Assembly: GCA_036488085.1 (NCBI GenBank)
Contig: DASXHZ010000026.1
Location: forward strand, 1 to 64,000
Source of the DNA: DASXHZ01 sp036488085
GTDB lineage: Bacteria; Acidobacteriota; Thermoanaerobaculia; Gp7-AA8
Direction of reading: 5' to 3'
Length of the DNA: 64,000 nucleotides
Below are positions 1 through 8,290 of the stretch, piece after piece (position 1 is the stretch's first letter; every line of letters begins with the position of its first letter). The notes under the pieces were generated by a model. It did no database searches and had not been told where the DNA came from. It saw only the letters and a program-made list of their open reading frames with translations. Position numbers and translations under genes: made by a program.

Positions 1-440
1 CCGAGCCTCCGCCACGCTATCCGAGCCTCCGCCACGCTATCCGAGCCTCCGCCACGCTATCCGAGGCTCCGCCACGCTATCCGAGGCTCCGCCACGCTAT
101 CCGAGCCTCCGCCACGCTATCCGAGCCTCCGCCACGCGATCCGAGCCTCTGCCGTGCCCGTCGGAGCCTCGGCCACGCTCGTCAGCGCCTCCGATTCGCG
201 ATCCGAGCCTCCGCCACGCTTGTCAGGACCTCCGCCACGCTTGTCAGGACCTCCGCCACGCTTGTCAGGACCTCCGCCACGCTCGGCATGACCTCCGCCA
301 CGCTCGGCAGGGCCTCGGATTCGCGATCCGAGGCTCCGCCACGCTTGTCAGCGCCTCCGCCACGCTCGTCAGCGCCTCCGTCACGCGATCCGAGCCTCCG
401 CCACGCGATCCGAGCCTCCGCCACGCGATCCGAGCCTCGG
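1..440. repeat. Short tandem repeats, 20-bp then 21-bp unit
   Basis: The first ~165 bases are about eight copies of a 20-bp unit (CCGAGCCTCCGCCACGCTAT and variants). From 221 to about 304 the unit becomes 21 bp (TGTCAGGA followed by CTCCGCCACGCT), then mixed units run to about 440. All share the core CCTCCGCCACGC. The array is cut by the window edge and lies downstream of the minus-strand operon that ends at 482. Open frames across it (minus strand reads TSVAEVL repeats) arise from the repeat and I do not count them as genes. There is no unique spacer between units, so it is not a CRISPR array. Confidence 0.9.
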
Positions 441-481
441 ATAAAGCGACCTGCGTCTTGGAAAAGGCCAGCGGCGGCCGG

Positions 482-1540
482 TCAGCCTCCGTTGGCGGCC
501 GGCGTCGCACCGGCATCCGGCGGCGGAGACGACTTGTCGTCCTTGCCCGCCTGGGTCTTCACGCCGAGGTAGGTGCCGGAGCTGATGCCCATGAGGCCGA
601 GGAGGGTGGCGCTGAACTCCGGCATCGCGAGATCTTTGTAGACCGAGGCGAGGAAGATCACGCCGAGAACGAGCGTCCAGACGAACATCTGGAGGCGATG
701 GATGCTGACGCCGTTCATGTCGCTGATCACGTCGCTCACGAATCCGTGAGTCACTGACGGCGCGTCGCTGCCCGTCGTCCGATCGTTGACCATCTTCGCG
801 CCGACGGCGGTCGCCGCGCCGATGCCGATGAGGCCGAGCACGGAGTCGGTGATGGTGTTCAACTCATCGCAGATGAGCCAGATGAACACGTACGCCGCGA
901 TGACGAGAAAGAACCAGAACGCCATCTGAAAAAGCGACAGGCTGAAGGGCCTTTCGCTCAGGCCCTGGCTCGGCTGACCGCCGCGAATGACGGGCGTGTG
1001 CGTGCAGAGATAGATGAACCCGATGAGCGTGACGACCAGCAGAATCAGGTAGACGTGGAACGGACTGGCCGGAATGACCTCGAGCTCGAAGTTCGTCACG
1101 CTGCTGAGCGCCGAGAACGAGGTGGTCGACCCGATGCTGACGCTCACCTCCCGCGTGAAGTTCGTCGGACTGCCGAGGAGCTCGTGCCACGCGGCGTCGT
1201 CCTTCTGGACGCGTTCGAGCCGGTAGCGAACATGTCCCGAAATCCTGTCGCAGGACTCCGGCTGGATGCCCTTGAGCGGCATGCCGTCGAGGAAGAGCAC
1301 GAGCGCGCTGCAGTTGTTGTCGACTTTCGCGAGCAGCGAGTCGAGGTTCTGAACGTGCAGCGAGATGCGGTCGTCGAGGCCCGCGACGTTCGGATGTTCC
1401 CGAAAGTACGAGTGCGCGAAGTAGACGAGCGCCGGACCGCCGTCATTCGGCCTCGGCTTCGGCGCATCCGGCGGCTCCCACTGCGCCGCCGCCGGCAGCG
1501 CGACCAAAACTGCGAGCAGAACGAGCAACTTCGCGCGCAT
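482..1540 (-). CDS. Multi-pass membrane protein with N-terminal extracytoplasmic domain (paralogue A)
   Basis: 352-residue protein with a signal peptide (MRAKLLVLLAVLVALPAAAQ). A soluble domain follows with two cysteines around LFLDG, then about four hydrophobic segments, including FQMAFWFFLVIAAYVFIWL and LQMFVWTLVLGVIFLASVY. The end is a Pro/Ala-rich hydrophilic tail. The ATG at 1540 overlaps the stop of the upstream peptidase gene by one base (TGATG) and has GAGAGG upstream; the GTG one codon earlier is less well placed. It is paralogous to the protein at 2658-3515: same order of parts, matching FIDG/FLDG loop and a matching last segment (GISSGTYL versus GISGGTYL). No function is known to me. 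Last gene of a three-gene operon. Confidence 0.8.
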   Translation of the reverse strand: MRAKLLVLLAVLVALPAAAQWEPPDAPKPRPNDGGPALVYFAHSYFREHPNVAGLDDRISLHVQNLDSLLAKVDNNCSALVLFLDGMPLKGIQPESCDRISGHVRYRLERVQKDDAAWHELLGSPTNFTREVSVSIGSTTSFSALSSVTNFELEVIPASPFHVYLILLVVTLIGFIYLCTHTPVIRGGQPSQGLSERPFSLSLFQMAFWFFLVIAAYVFIWLICDELNTITDSVLGLIGIGAATAVGAKMVNDRTTGSDAPSVTHGFVSDVISDMNGVSIHRLQMFVWTLVLGVIFLASVYKDLAMPEFSATLLGLMGISSGTYLGVKTQAGKDDKSSPPPDAGATPAANGG

Positions 1541-2661
1541 CACGCACCTCTCTCTTTTCCGGGATGTGAGCTTAGTTTACAGAATCGGGTGGCGACGTCG
1601 ATGAGCGTATCGCGGCAGGCGCGCACCTCGTCGATGCGGACGTACTCCTCGATGCCGTGTAAGCCGGCGCCGCCGGGGCCGTAGATTACGGCCGGCGTAC
1701 CGGCGTTCCCAAAGATTGCGGCGTCGGTCCAGAACGAGAGGGCTGTACGAGGGCCGCGCAGGAGTGCGAGCAGTTCGCATGTCTCCGGCGTGAGGTACGG
1801 ACGCCGCATGAATGTGAGGCGCGCATCGGCGTCGAGGCCGCGGATCATCTGGCGCACTTCGTCGAGAAGAATCCCCTCACGCTCGCCGTCGACGGTGCGG
1901 CGTTCGATCGAGAGGGTGCAACGATCGGGATACGTCGACAGCTCCCGTCCGCCGCGGATCAGCGACGCGTGTACCGAGGGACGGCCGAGAAGCGGGTGGG
2001 CCGGGGCGGCGGCAAACCGGCGGTCGAGCGCTTCAATCGCCGCCAGGACCGGCGCCATCTTCACGATCGCGTCGACGCCGTCTTCCGGACGGCTTCCGTG
2101 TGCGGCGACGCCATGCGTCTCGACGTCCACCCACTCGAATCCCTTGTGGCCGGCCCCGACCGCGAGGTCCGTCGGCTCGCAGATGATCGCCGCGTCGCAG
2201 CGGAGCGACTTTACGAGATGCTCCGCGCCGAGGCTGGCGTGCTCCTCGTCAGCCACCATGGCGACGATCAGTTTGCCGGCCCGCAACAGGTCCTGCTCCG
2301 CGATCGTCCGCACGGCGGCGAGGATCGCCGCGACGCCGCCTTTCATGTCCTGTGCGCCGCGGCCGTACAGCTTTCCGTCGCGCTCGATGGGGTCGAACGG
2401 CGCGGTCATCCCTTCGACGCCGACCGTGTCGCTGTGACCGCAGAGCATGAGCGAGCGGCCGGCTGTCTTCGCCTCCAGGACACCGATCACGTTGACGCGC
2501 CGCGGCGCGACTTCCTGAATCTCGACCGCGGCGCCGAAGCTGCGTAGCTCCGCCGCGATCCGTTGCGCGATCTCCGCCTCGCCCGCACCACCGGGGACGA
2601 GCGAGGGATTGACGGAGTCGATGGCGACCAGTTCTTTGAGGAGCGCGATGACGTCGCTCAT
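1540..2661 (-). CDS. M20-family metallopeptidase (ArgE/DapE-like)
   Basis: 373 residues. Zinc-dependent amidohydrolase/peptidase of the M20 family, which includes acetylornithine deacetylase, succinyl-diaminopimelate desuccinylase and carboxypeptidases. Metal-site motifs are visible: CGHSDTVGV, then GRGAQDMKGGVAA, then VADEEHASLGAEH with the catalytic Glu pair. A dimerisation insert follows, then a C-terminal part of the catalytic domain. The ATG at 2661 overlaps the upstream stop by 4 nt (ATGA), which fixes the start; a much longer open frame upstream is only antisense/out-of-frame extension over the neighbour. There is no signal peptide, so it should be cytoplasmic. Substrate cannot be told from sequence. 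Its position between two paralogous membrane proteins is unusual for ArgE or DapE and argues against a housekeeping role. Confidence 0.9.
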   Translation of the reverse strand: MSDVIALLKELVAIDSVNPSLVPGGAGEAEIAQRIAAELRSFGAAVEIQEVAPRRVNVIGVLEAKTAGRSLMLCGHSDTVGVEGMTAPFDPIERDGKLYGRGAQDMKGGVAAILAAVRTIAEQDLLRAGKLIVAMVADEEHASLGAEHLVKSLRCDAAIICEPTDLAVGAGHKGFEWVDVETHGVAAHGSRPEDGVDAIVKMAPVLAAIEALDRRFAAAPAHPLLGRPSVHASLIRGGRELSTYPDRCTLSIERRTVDGEREGILLDEVRQMIRGLDADARLTFMRRPYLTPETCELLALLRGPRTALSFWTDAAIFGNAGTPAVIYGPGGAGLHGIEEYVRIDEVRACRDTLIDVATRFCKLSSHPGKERGA

Positions 2662-3515
2662 CGCTTCTTGAATGAGAACGCGAGGTACGTTCCGCCGCTG
2701 ATGCCGAGAATCGCCAGCATCTGTTCGCTCAGGTCCGGCATCTCGAGATCGCGATACGCCCCGGCGATGAAGATGAACGCAATGATCGCGGTCCAGACGG
2801 CCGCCTGTAGCGAGTGGAGACTGAAGCGAACTTTTGTCTCGACGGGCGCTTGGATACCGGCGTTCGCGATCGCCTGGACCGCCGCCGGCACGCTGACGCG
2901 CTTGCCCGAAGAGAGGATCGCGTTGCCCGCGGTCGTCCCGAGACCGATGCCGAGGAGCGTGAGCGCGGAACCGTTGATCGTCGAGACCTCGCCGGTGGTC
3001 GACCAGATGTAACCGTACGCGATACCGATCGCCAGGGCGGAAACGGCGATCTGCATCCGCGGCAGGTTTTCGAGAAGAGCAGTTCGCCAGTGTAGGAACA
3101 GGATCGCGGCGGTGGCGAGAAGCGCGAGCGCGATCGTGATCAACCAGCGGACGCGGTTGATGATCCGCATCGGTATCGAGAGGACGTCGGTCTCGAGCTC
3201 GTGCTCGCCGGTCCCGGCACTCACGCTGACCTGACGGCAGCAGCCTGGCGCGCGCGCGAAAAGCGTGCGCCACGTCTTCACGTTCTTCCCGTTCACCGCG
3301 AGCGTGAAGCGGATTTCGCCGGCGTGCGAGCAGTCGGGCGTGAGCCCATCGACCTCGACCCCGTCAATGAAGAGCTGGAGCGACTTGCACTGCACCGGAT
3401 CGACGTTTTCGGTGCGCAGCGTCAGCGTCTCGCCGAGACGCACGTCAGGCTCCTGGACGCTGCGCACGCGCGGCGCACCCGCGGTCAGCAAGAGCAGCGA
3501 AAGCGTGGCGAGCAT
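2658..3515 (-). CDS. Multi-pass membrane protein with N-terminal extracytoplasmic domain (paralogue B)
   Basis: 285 residues. Signal peptide (MLATLSLLLLTAGAP), a soluble domain of about 110 residues with several cysteines (VQCKS, PDCSH, GCCRQ), then hydrophobic segments from about residue 120 on. It ends in LAFSFKKR. Shares layout and short identities with the protein at 482-1540 but lacks its Pro-rich tail. The stop overlaps the M20 start by 4 nt. It is the first gene of the operon, and its start lies only 11 bp from the divergent lipoprotein gene at 3527, so the promoters must overlap coding sequence. Function unknown; the last ~90 residues are the best-conserved part between the paralogues. 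Confidence 0.8.
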   Translation of the reverse strand: MLATLSLLLLTAGAPRVRSVQEPDVRLGETLTLRTENVDPVQCKSLQLFIDGVEVDGLTPDCSHAGEIRFTLAVNGKNVKTWRTLFARAPGCCRQVSVSAGTGEHELETDVLSIPMRIINRVRWLITIALALLATAAILFLHWRTALLENLPRMQIAVSALAIGIAYGYIWSTTGEVSTINGSALTLLGIGLGTTAGNAILSSGKRVSVPAAVQAIANAGIQAPVETKVRFSLHSLQAAVWTAIIAFIFIAGAYRDLEMPDLSEQMLAILGISGGTYLAFSFKKR

Positions 3516-3526
3516 CTTGCGAGAGT

Positions 3527-3979
3527 ATGCACCTCGTGAGGTACGCCGCGCTTCTCGTTCTCGCCCTCTTCGCCGCCTGCACCCGCTCGGAATCGACGGA
3601 GTCTACGACGCAGCAGACGCAGTCGACGGCCACCGAAACCGCCGTCACGACTTCAACCGCGGTGGCAACCGACACGACCGTGAGTGTCACTCCCGTCCCG
3701 CCGATGCCGGCGACCACCGGCACGATCGCCGCCAGCAACGGTTCCACACCGATGGTAACGAATACGACGACAGCCGTGACTTCGACTGCGGTCGCGCCGA
3801 AGGGCGGCGGCAACGTTGCCACCGCGACGAGCCTCGAGCCTCCGCGTCCCGGCAAACCGCCGACGAGCAGCGGCAAGACGCCCACCAGCACGGCGAAACC
3901 GAAGCCGGCGACCGACACGTCGAACACGACTGGGACCACCGGCACGACCGGTAGTACGGACACGACCACCACCACCTAA
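3527..3979 (+). CDS. Thr-rich lipoprotein
   Basis: 150 residues. The N-terminus MHLVRYAALLVLALFAAC is a lipoprotein signal peptide with a lipobox ending in Cys18 (LFAAC). The rest is a low-complexity chain dominated by Thr, Ser and Ala with Pro/Lys stretches, ending in TGTTGSTDTTTTT. No folded domain is recognisable, so it may be a surface or cell-wall-spanning spacer. A similar Asp/Thr-rich tail occurs at the end of the glycosyltransferase at 52989-53957. It sits just ahead of the signalling operon and 11 bp from a divergent gene. An open frame on the opposite strand covers the same region but lacks a credible start and family. Confidence 0.6.
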   Translation: MHLVRYAALLVLALFAACTRSESTESTTQQTQSTATETAVTTSTAVATDTTVSVTPVPPMPATTGTIAASNGSTPMVTNTTTAVTSTAVAPKGGGNVATATSLEPPRPGKPPTSSGKTPTSTAKPKPATDTSNTTGTTGTTGSTDTTTTT

Positions 3980-4032
3980 ACCCCGCTGTTCGTGGCAAAA
4001 TCGGGCGGTCGATCCCTGCGATCCACGTCCAA

Positions 4033-4581
4033 ATGCGCCGTCCGCTGCTCGCGCTGCTATTGGCGCTCGTTCTCCCTTCGCTCCTTTTCGGTGATGAGGT
4101 CGACGACCGCCGCGCAGCCGCCGGGATCCGCCTCTTCCGCGCTCTCCTCGCCGCCGACGTCGACCTCCCGAGAAAGACGGTCGCGCCGAACCAGCTCCTG
4201 ATCGTTTTCTTCTACGTCGACGACAAGACGCGCGCCGCCGACCTGGCGCAGCGCTTCGCCGCGGACGACAAGGTCCACGGGATCCCGATGGTCACCGAAG
4301 TCACGAACGATCCGAACTTCGTCGCGTACGACAAACGCGTCCCGGCCGGCATCTTCCTCGCCGATGCGCCGGCGAGACAGGCGCTTGCGTCGATCATCCA
4401 CTGGGGCATCACGCATCGGCTGATCGTCTACTCGCCCTTCGAGGGCCACGTCGAAAAAGGCGTCCTCGGCGGCCTCTCGGTCGAAGCGCAGGTGCGGCCC
4501 TACGTGAACCGCGCCACGATCGAGGCGTCGCAGATCACGCTCAAACCGTTCTTCATGGAAGTGGCGAAGGTGTTCCAGTGA
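4033..4581 (+). CDS. YfiR-like (DUF4154-type) periplasmic protein
   Basis: 182 residues with a signal peptide (MRRPLLALLLALVLPSLLFG). The mature part resembles the YfiR/DUF4154 family: a short alpha/beta domain with LIVFFYVDDK early, then IVYSPFEGHVEKGVLGGL, then VRPYVN and a C-terminal TLKPFFMEVAKVFQ. In Pseudomonas, YfiR is a periplasmic repressor of a diguanylate cyclase; many relatives sit beside hybrid histidine kinases and TonB receptors, as here. The next gene starts with a GTGA overlap (4578-4581), indicating translational coupling. Inference: it senses a periplasmic cue, perhaps uptake or occupancy of the TonB receptor, and feeds it to the adjoining kinase. It lacks the conserved cysteine pair of Pseudomonas YfiR in the part I compared, so redox control is not implied. 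Confidence 0.7.
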   Translation: MRRPLLALLLALVLPSLLFGDEVDDRRAAAGIRLFRALLAADVDLPRKTVAPNQLLIVFFYVDDKTRAADLAQRFAADDKVHGIPMVTEVTNDPNFVAYDKRVPAGIFLADAPARQALASIIHWGITHRLIVYSPFEGHVEKGVLGGLSVEAQVRPYVNRATIEASQITLKPFFMEVAKVFQ

Positions 4582-7397
4582 CCGAGTCGTCGCGCGGCGT
4601 CGCCACCATCGTCACCGCGGTCTTCGCGCTGCTCGGGATCCTCCTCGGCGGCGTTGTGGCGTTCTACTGGACCGCCGTTCTGCAGCCGCGGCTCAAAGCG
4701 GAGGCGGTCTCGCAGGCCGAGGTACTGGCGCGCTCGCAGGGAAACTTCATCGCCGCCGCGCTCCGCTCCGGCGACGGCCCGGCGCGCCTCCGCCACACGA
4801 CCGCGGCGCTCGACGAGCTCCTGCTCCTCCGCGATGCGCGGAGCGGAATCCCCTACTTCGAGAGCATCGACCTGAAGATCGACTACGACGTCGTCGGCGC
4901 CTCGAAGGGCTCGCTCGACATCCATCGCGGCGCGAATGCCGGCGGCGGCTTCCGTACGGAGGTCGCGCTGTACGACCCCGAGACGTACGAGGTCCTCGGC
5001 ATCTCGACGTTCCGCGTGAGCGACCGCTTCTTCCAGCAGCTCACCCGCGACGTCCGCTACGAGATGACGGTCATCGGCTTGGCGGTCGTGGCGCTGCTCA
5101 TCGTCGTCTGGGCCGTCATCCTCCGCGTCATGCTCAAGCTGCAGCGCCAGCGCGCGGAGCGCCGCTTCGTCCAGGAAGAGCTGAAACAGGCGAAGGAACA
5201 GGCGGAGACGGCGAACCGCGCCAAGAGCCAGTTCCTGGCGAACATGAGCCATGAGATCCGTACGCCGCTCAACGCGATCGTCGGGATGACCGCGCTCGCG
5301 ATGAAGCGCGAGCCGCCGCCGAAGGTCGGCGAATACCTCGAGAAGATCCGCTCCTCGGCGAGACTTCTCGCCGCGATCATCGAAGACATCCTCGACCTCT
5401 CGCGCATCGAAGCGGGACGGCTGGAGATCGAGCGCGTCGACTTCGACCTCGACGAGCTCCTCGCCGACATCTCCGACGTCGTCGGCATGCGCCTTACCGA
5501 AAAGAACGCGCAGAAGAACGTCGAGATCGTCTTCTCGACCGACGGCGAAGTGCCGCGCCGCCTCCACGGCGATCCGCTGCGGCTCAAGCAGGTCCTGCTC
5601 AACCTCCTCAACAACGCGCTCAAGTTCACGAGCGAGGGGGAGATCGTCGTCGAGATTCGCGCGAACGAAGTGCGCCGCGAGCGCGCGGAGCTGGAGTTTT
5701 CGGTGCGCGACACCGGCATCGGCATCGCGCCGGAGCACCTGTGGACGCTCTTCGAGCCGTTCACGCAGGTCGACTCCTCGAACTCGCGGAAGTTCGGCGG
5801 CGCAGGCCTCGGTCTCGCGATCTCGCGCCGCCTCGTGACGATCATGGGCGGCGAGATGCACGTGCAGAGCACGCCGGGCGCCGGCAGCACCTTCTCGTTC
5901 ACCGCCCCGTTCGATGTCGTGCGCGGCGCCACCGGGGTTCGCCGCCTCGCCGATGCCTTCCGCGATCTCCCCGTGCTCGTCGCCGACGATAACGCGAGCG
6001 CCCGCGCGGTGCTCACGAACATGCTTCGCTCGCTCTCCTGCACCGTGACCGCGGTACCGAGCGGCGAGGAGGCGGTCGAAGAAGCGATCCGCTCCGCCCG
6101 TGAAGGGAAGCCGTATCGCCTCGCCGTCTTCGACTGGAAGATGCCGGGGATGGACGGCGCCGAGGCCGCGTCGCGGCTGATGCGGACCCGCGACCTTCCG
6201 TCACGGCTGCCGGTCATCCTCGTGACGGCCTACGAACGCGAGTACGCGACGCGGCACGCCGACGAAGCGGGCATCGACGCAGTGCTCCACAAGCCGGTGA
6301 GTCCGTCGACGCTGCACGACGCACTGCTCAGCGTGCTCTCGCCCGCGGAACGGCGTGCGCGTTCCGCCGCGAGCGTGCAGCGGACGCGTTTCTCCTCCGG
6401 CAAGAAGGTCCTGCTGGTCGAAGACAACGAGATCAATCGCGAGGTCGCGCGCGAGCTGCTCACGCTCGCCGGGCTCGAAGTCATCGAGGCCCTCAACGGG
6501 TACGCGGCGCTCGACGCAATCGCATCGCAACGCTTCGACGCCGTGCTGATGGACGTACAGATGCCAGAGCTCGACGGCGTCGAGACGGTGAAGGCGATCC
6601 GGGCGCAGGAGCACCTCGCGTCGCTGCCGGTGATCGCGATGACCGCGCACGCCATGCTCGGCGACCGCGAGCGCTTCCTCGACTGCGGCATGTCCGACTA
6701 CATCGCGAAGCCGATCGACGAGGAACAACTTCTCGCGGTCCTCGGACGTTGGATTCACGTGGAAACCGATCCGCGGCAAACGCAGACAGCACCGGAAGCG
6801 TCTTCGCTTCCGGAGATGCTGCCGGGCCTGAACGTCGGCGACGGCATCCGCCGCACCAGCGGCAACATCGACCTCTATCGCCGGCTCATCGCCGAGTTCC
6901 GGCGCGACCTTCTCGGCGCGCTCCCGAAGATCCGCAAGGCGATCGAGGGGTCGGACATGGCGCAGGCGCACGACCTCCTCCACACGTTGAAAGGCTCGGC
7001 CGCCACGATGGGCGCACGCCGGGTGGCGCAGGAGGCGGCGACGCTCGAGTCGTGGATCCGCCGCGGCGTCCCGGTCGTCCTCGGCGATCTCGCCGCCGCA
7101 ATCGACGAAGCCGCCGAGAGCATCGAGTCGTTGAATGCCATGCTCGGTGGGGCGCCGGCGGCCCCGCCTCCGCGCGGCGGCGAAGCCGCCGTTACCGCCG
7201 CCCTCCTCCCGATCGCGAAGAAGATGCGCGAGCATCTCGACGCCAACAACCTCGCCGCCGTCGACTGCTTCGCCGATCTCAAACGCGCTGCCGGCGACAA
7301 ACATCCCGAGCCGCTGCGCATGCTCGAGGAGTCGCTCGACCGCCTCGACTTCGTGGCGGCGCGCCACTACCTCGATCAGATCGAGGCGAACGGATGA
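4578..7397 (+). CDS. Hybrid sensor histidine kinase (HisKA-HATPase-REC-REC-Hpt)
   Basis: 939 residues. TM1 spans about residues 9-32, a periplasmic domain of ~125 residues follows, TM2 is about 162-182, then a coiled linker. HisKA phosphoacceptor is His225 in MSHEIRTP. The ATPase domain has N, G1 (DTGIGIAPEHL) and G2 (GGAGLGLAIS) boxes. Two receiver domains follow, with phospho-acceptors Asp519 (VFDWKMPG) and Asp659 (LMDVQMPE). A C-terminal Hpt domain carries His802 in LLHTLKGSAA. This is a full internal phosphorelay in one chain, resembling BarA/ArcB-like kinases. GTG start overlaps the yfiR-like stop; its own stop overlaps the next ATG by 4 nt. The likely output is the REC-GGDEF protein encoded next, and possibly the REC-kinase three genes on. 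Confidence 0.95.
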   Translation: MTESSRGVATIVTAVFALLGILLGGVVAFYWTAVLQPRLKAEAVSQAEVLARSQGNFIAAALRSGDGPARLRHTTAALDELLLLRDARSGIPYFESIDLKIDYDVVGASKGSLDIHRGANAGGGFRTEVALYDPETYEVLGISTFRVSDRFFQQLTRDVRYEMTVIGLAVVALLIVVWAVILRVMLKLQRQRAERRFVQEELKQAKEQAETANRAKSQFLANMSHEIRTPLNAIVGMTALAMKREPPPKVGEYLEKIRSSARLLAAIIEDILDLSRIEAGRLEIERVDFDLDELLADISDVVGMRLTEKNAQKNVEIVFSTDGEVPRRLHGDPLRLKQVLLNLLNNALKFTSEGEIVVEIRANEVRRERAELEFSVRDTGIGIAPEHLWTLFEPFTQVDSSNSRKFGGAGLGLAISRRLVTIMGGEMHVQSTPGAGSTFSFTAPFDVVRGATGVRRLADAFRDLPVLVADDNASARAVLTNMLRSLSCTVTAVPSGEEAVEEAIRSAREGKPYRLAVFDWKMPGMDGAEAASRLMRTRDLPSRLPVILVTAYEREYATRHADEAGIDAVLHKPVSPSTLHDALLSVLSPAERRARSAASVQRTRFSSGKKVLLVEDNEINREVARELLTLAGLEVIEALNGYAALDAIASQRFDAVLMDVQMPELDGVETVKAIRAQEHLASLPVIAMTAHAMLGDRERFLDCGMSDYIAKPIDEEQLLAVLGRWIHVETDPRQTQTAPEASSLPEMLPGLNVGDGIRRTSGNIDLYRRLIAEFRRDLLGALPKIRKAIEGSDMAQAHDLLHTLKGSAATMGARRVAQEAATLESWIRRGVPVVLGDLAAAIDEAAESIESLNAMLGGAPAAPPPRGGEAAVTAALLPIAKKMREHLDANNLAAVDCFADLKRAAGDKHPEPLRMLEESLDRLDFVAARHYLDQIEANG

Positions 7398-8290
7398 AGG
7401 GGAAGCTGCTCATCGTCGACGACCAGCCGGCGAACATCCGCGTCATGGCGGAGGCGCTGCGCGAGGAGTACGAGCTGTTCTTCGCGACCAGCGGCGAACG
7501 CGCGCTGGAGATCGTCTCCGGCGGCGCCGTGGAGCTCGTCCTCCTCGACGTCGTGATGCCGGGCTTCGACGGCTTCGAGATCTGCCGCCGGATGAAAGCC
7601 GACGAGGCGACCAGCCGGATTCCGGTCATCTTCGTCACCGCGCGCGAAGAGGTCGGCGACGAGGCGCGCGGCTTCGACGTCGGCGCGGTCGACTACATTA
7701 CGAAGCCGATCCAGCCGCCGATCGTCCGCGCGCGCGTCCGAACGCACATCGAGTTGAAGCGCGCGCGCGACCTCCTGGAGTCGCTCGCCTCGATCGACGC
7801 CGTCACGACCATCGCCAATCGCCGCCGTTTCGACGCATCGATCGACACGGAGTGGAAACGCTGCGCGCGCAGCCATTCGCCGCTGACCGTTGCCATCGCC
7901 GACGTCGACCACTTCAAGAGCTTCAACGACACGTACGGCCACACGCGCGGCGACGAATGCCTCCGCTCCGTCGCACTCGCGATCCGCTCTATCGCCCGCC
8001 GCCCCGGCGATCTCGCGGCACGCTACGGCGGCGAGGAGTTCGCGCTGGTGCTCCCGGAAACCGACGCCGTCGCTGCGCGCGCGATCATGCAGTCGATGCT
8101 CGACGCCGTGCGAGCGCTGAACATCGCGCACTCCGGCTCGTCGTGTGCCGGCCACGTCACCATCAGCGCCGGCGCCGCAACGATGGTGCCGCTCATCGAT
8201 GGTCACCATTCCGTGATCGTCGAAGCCGCCGATGCCGCGCTATATCAGGCGAAACAATCGGGCCGCAATCGCGTGGAGAGTCGTGCATGA
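7394..8290 (+). CDS. Response regulator diguanylate cyclase (REC-GGDEF)
   Basis: 298 residues. An N-terminal receiver domain has acidic pocket VDD at 8-10 and phospho-acceptor Asp52 (LLDVVMPGFDG); the conserved Lys lies in ITKPIQ. A GGDEF domain follows from about residue 130 with intact active site G212-G213-E214-E215-F216, so it should make cyclic di-GMP from two GTP. An I-site RxxD cannot be assigned confidently. The start overlaps the kinase stop (ATGA) and its stop overlaps the TonB receptor ATG, so all three are translated as a unit. Expected to be the main output of the upstream phosphorelay. PleD/WspR are functional analogues. Confidence 0.92.
   Translation: MKGKLLIVDDQPANIRVMAEALREEYELFFATSGERALEIVSGGAVELVLLDVVMPGFDGFEICRRMKADEATSRIPVIFVTAREEVGDEARGFDVGAVDYITKPIQPPIVRARVRTHIELKRARDLLESLASIDAVTTIANRRRFDASIDTEWKRCARSHSPLTVAIADVDHFKSFNDTYGHTRGDECLRSVALAIRSIARRPGDLAARYGGEEFALVLPETDAVAARAIMQSMLDAVRALNIAHSGSSCAGHVTISAGAATMVPLIDGHHSVIVEAADAALYQAKQSGRNRVESRA

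Noticed and set aside
1..440. CRISPR array or coding sequence in the repeat block
   Set aside because: Units are contiguous with no unique spacers, and frames on both strands only echo the repeat.
4500..5861. Long antisense frame (453 codons) over the hybrid kinase gene
   Set aside because: Made of Arg/Glu/Asp/Ala-biased shadow sequence, no family, on the opposite strand of an intact kinase with full motifs.
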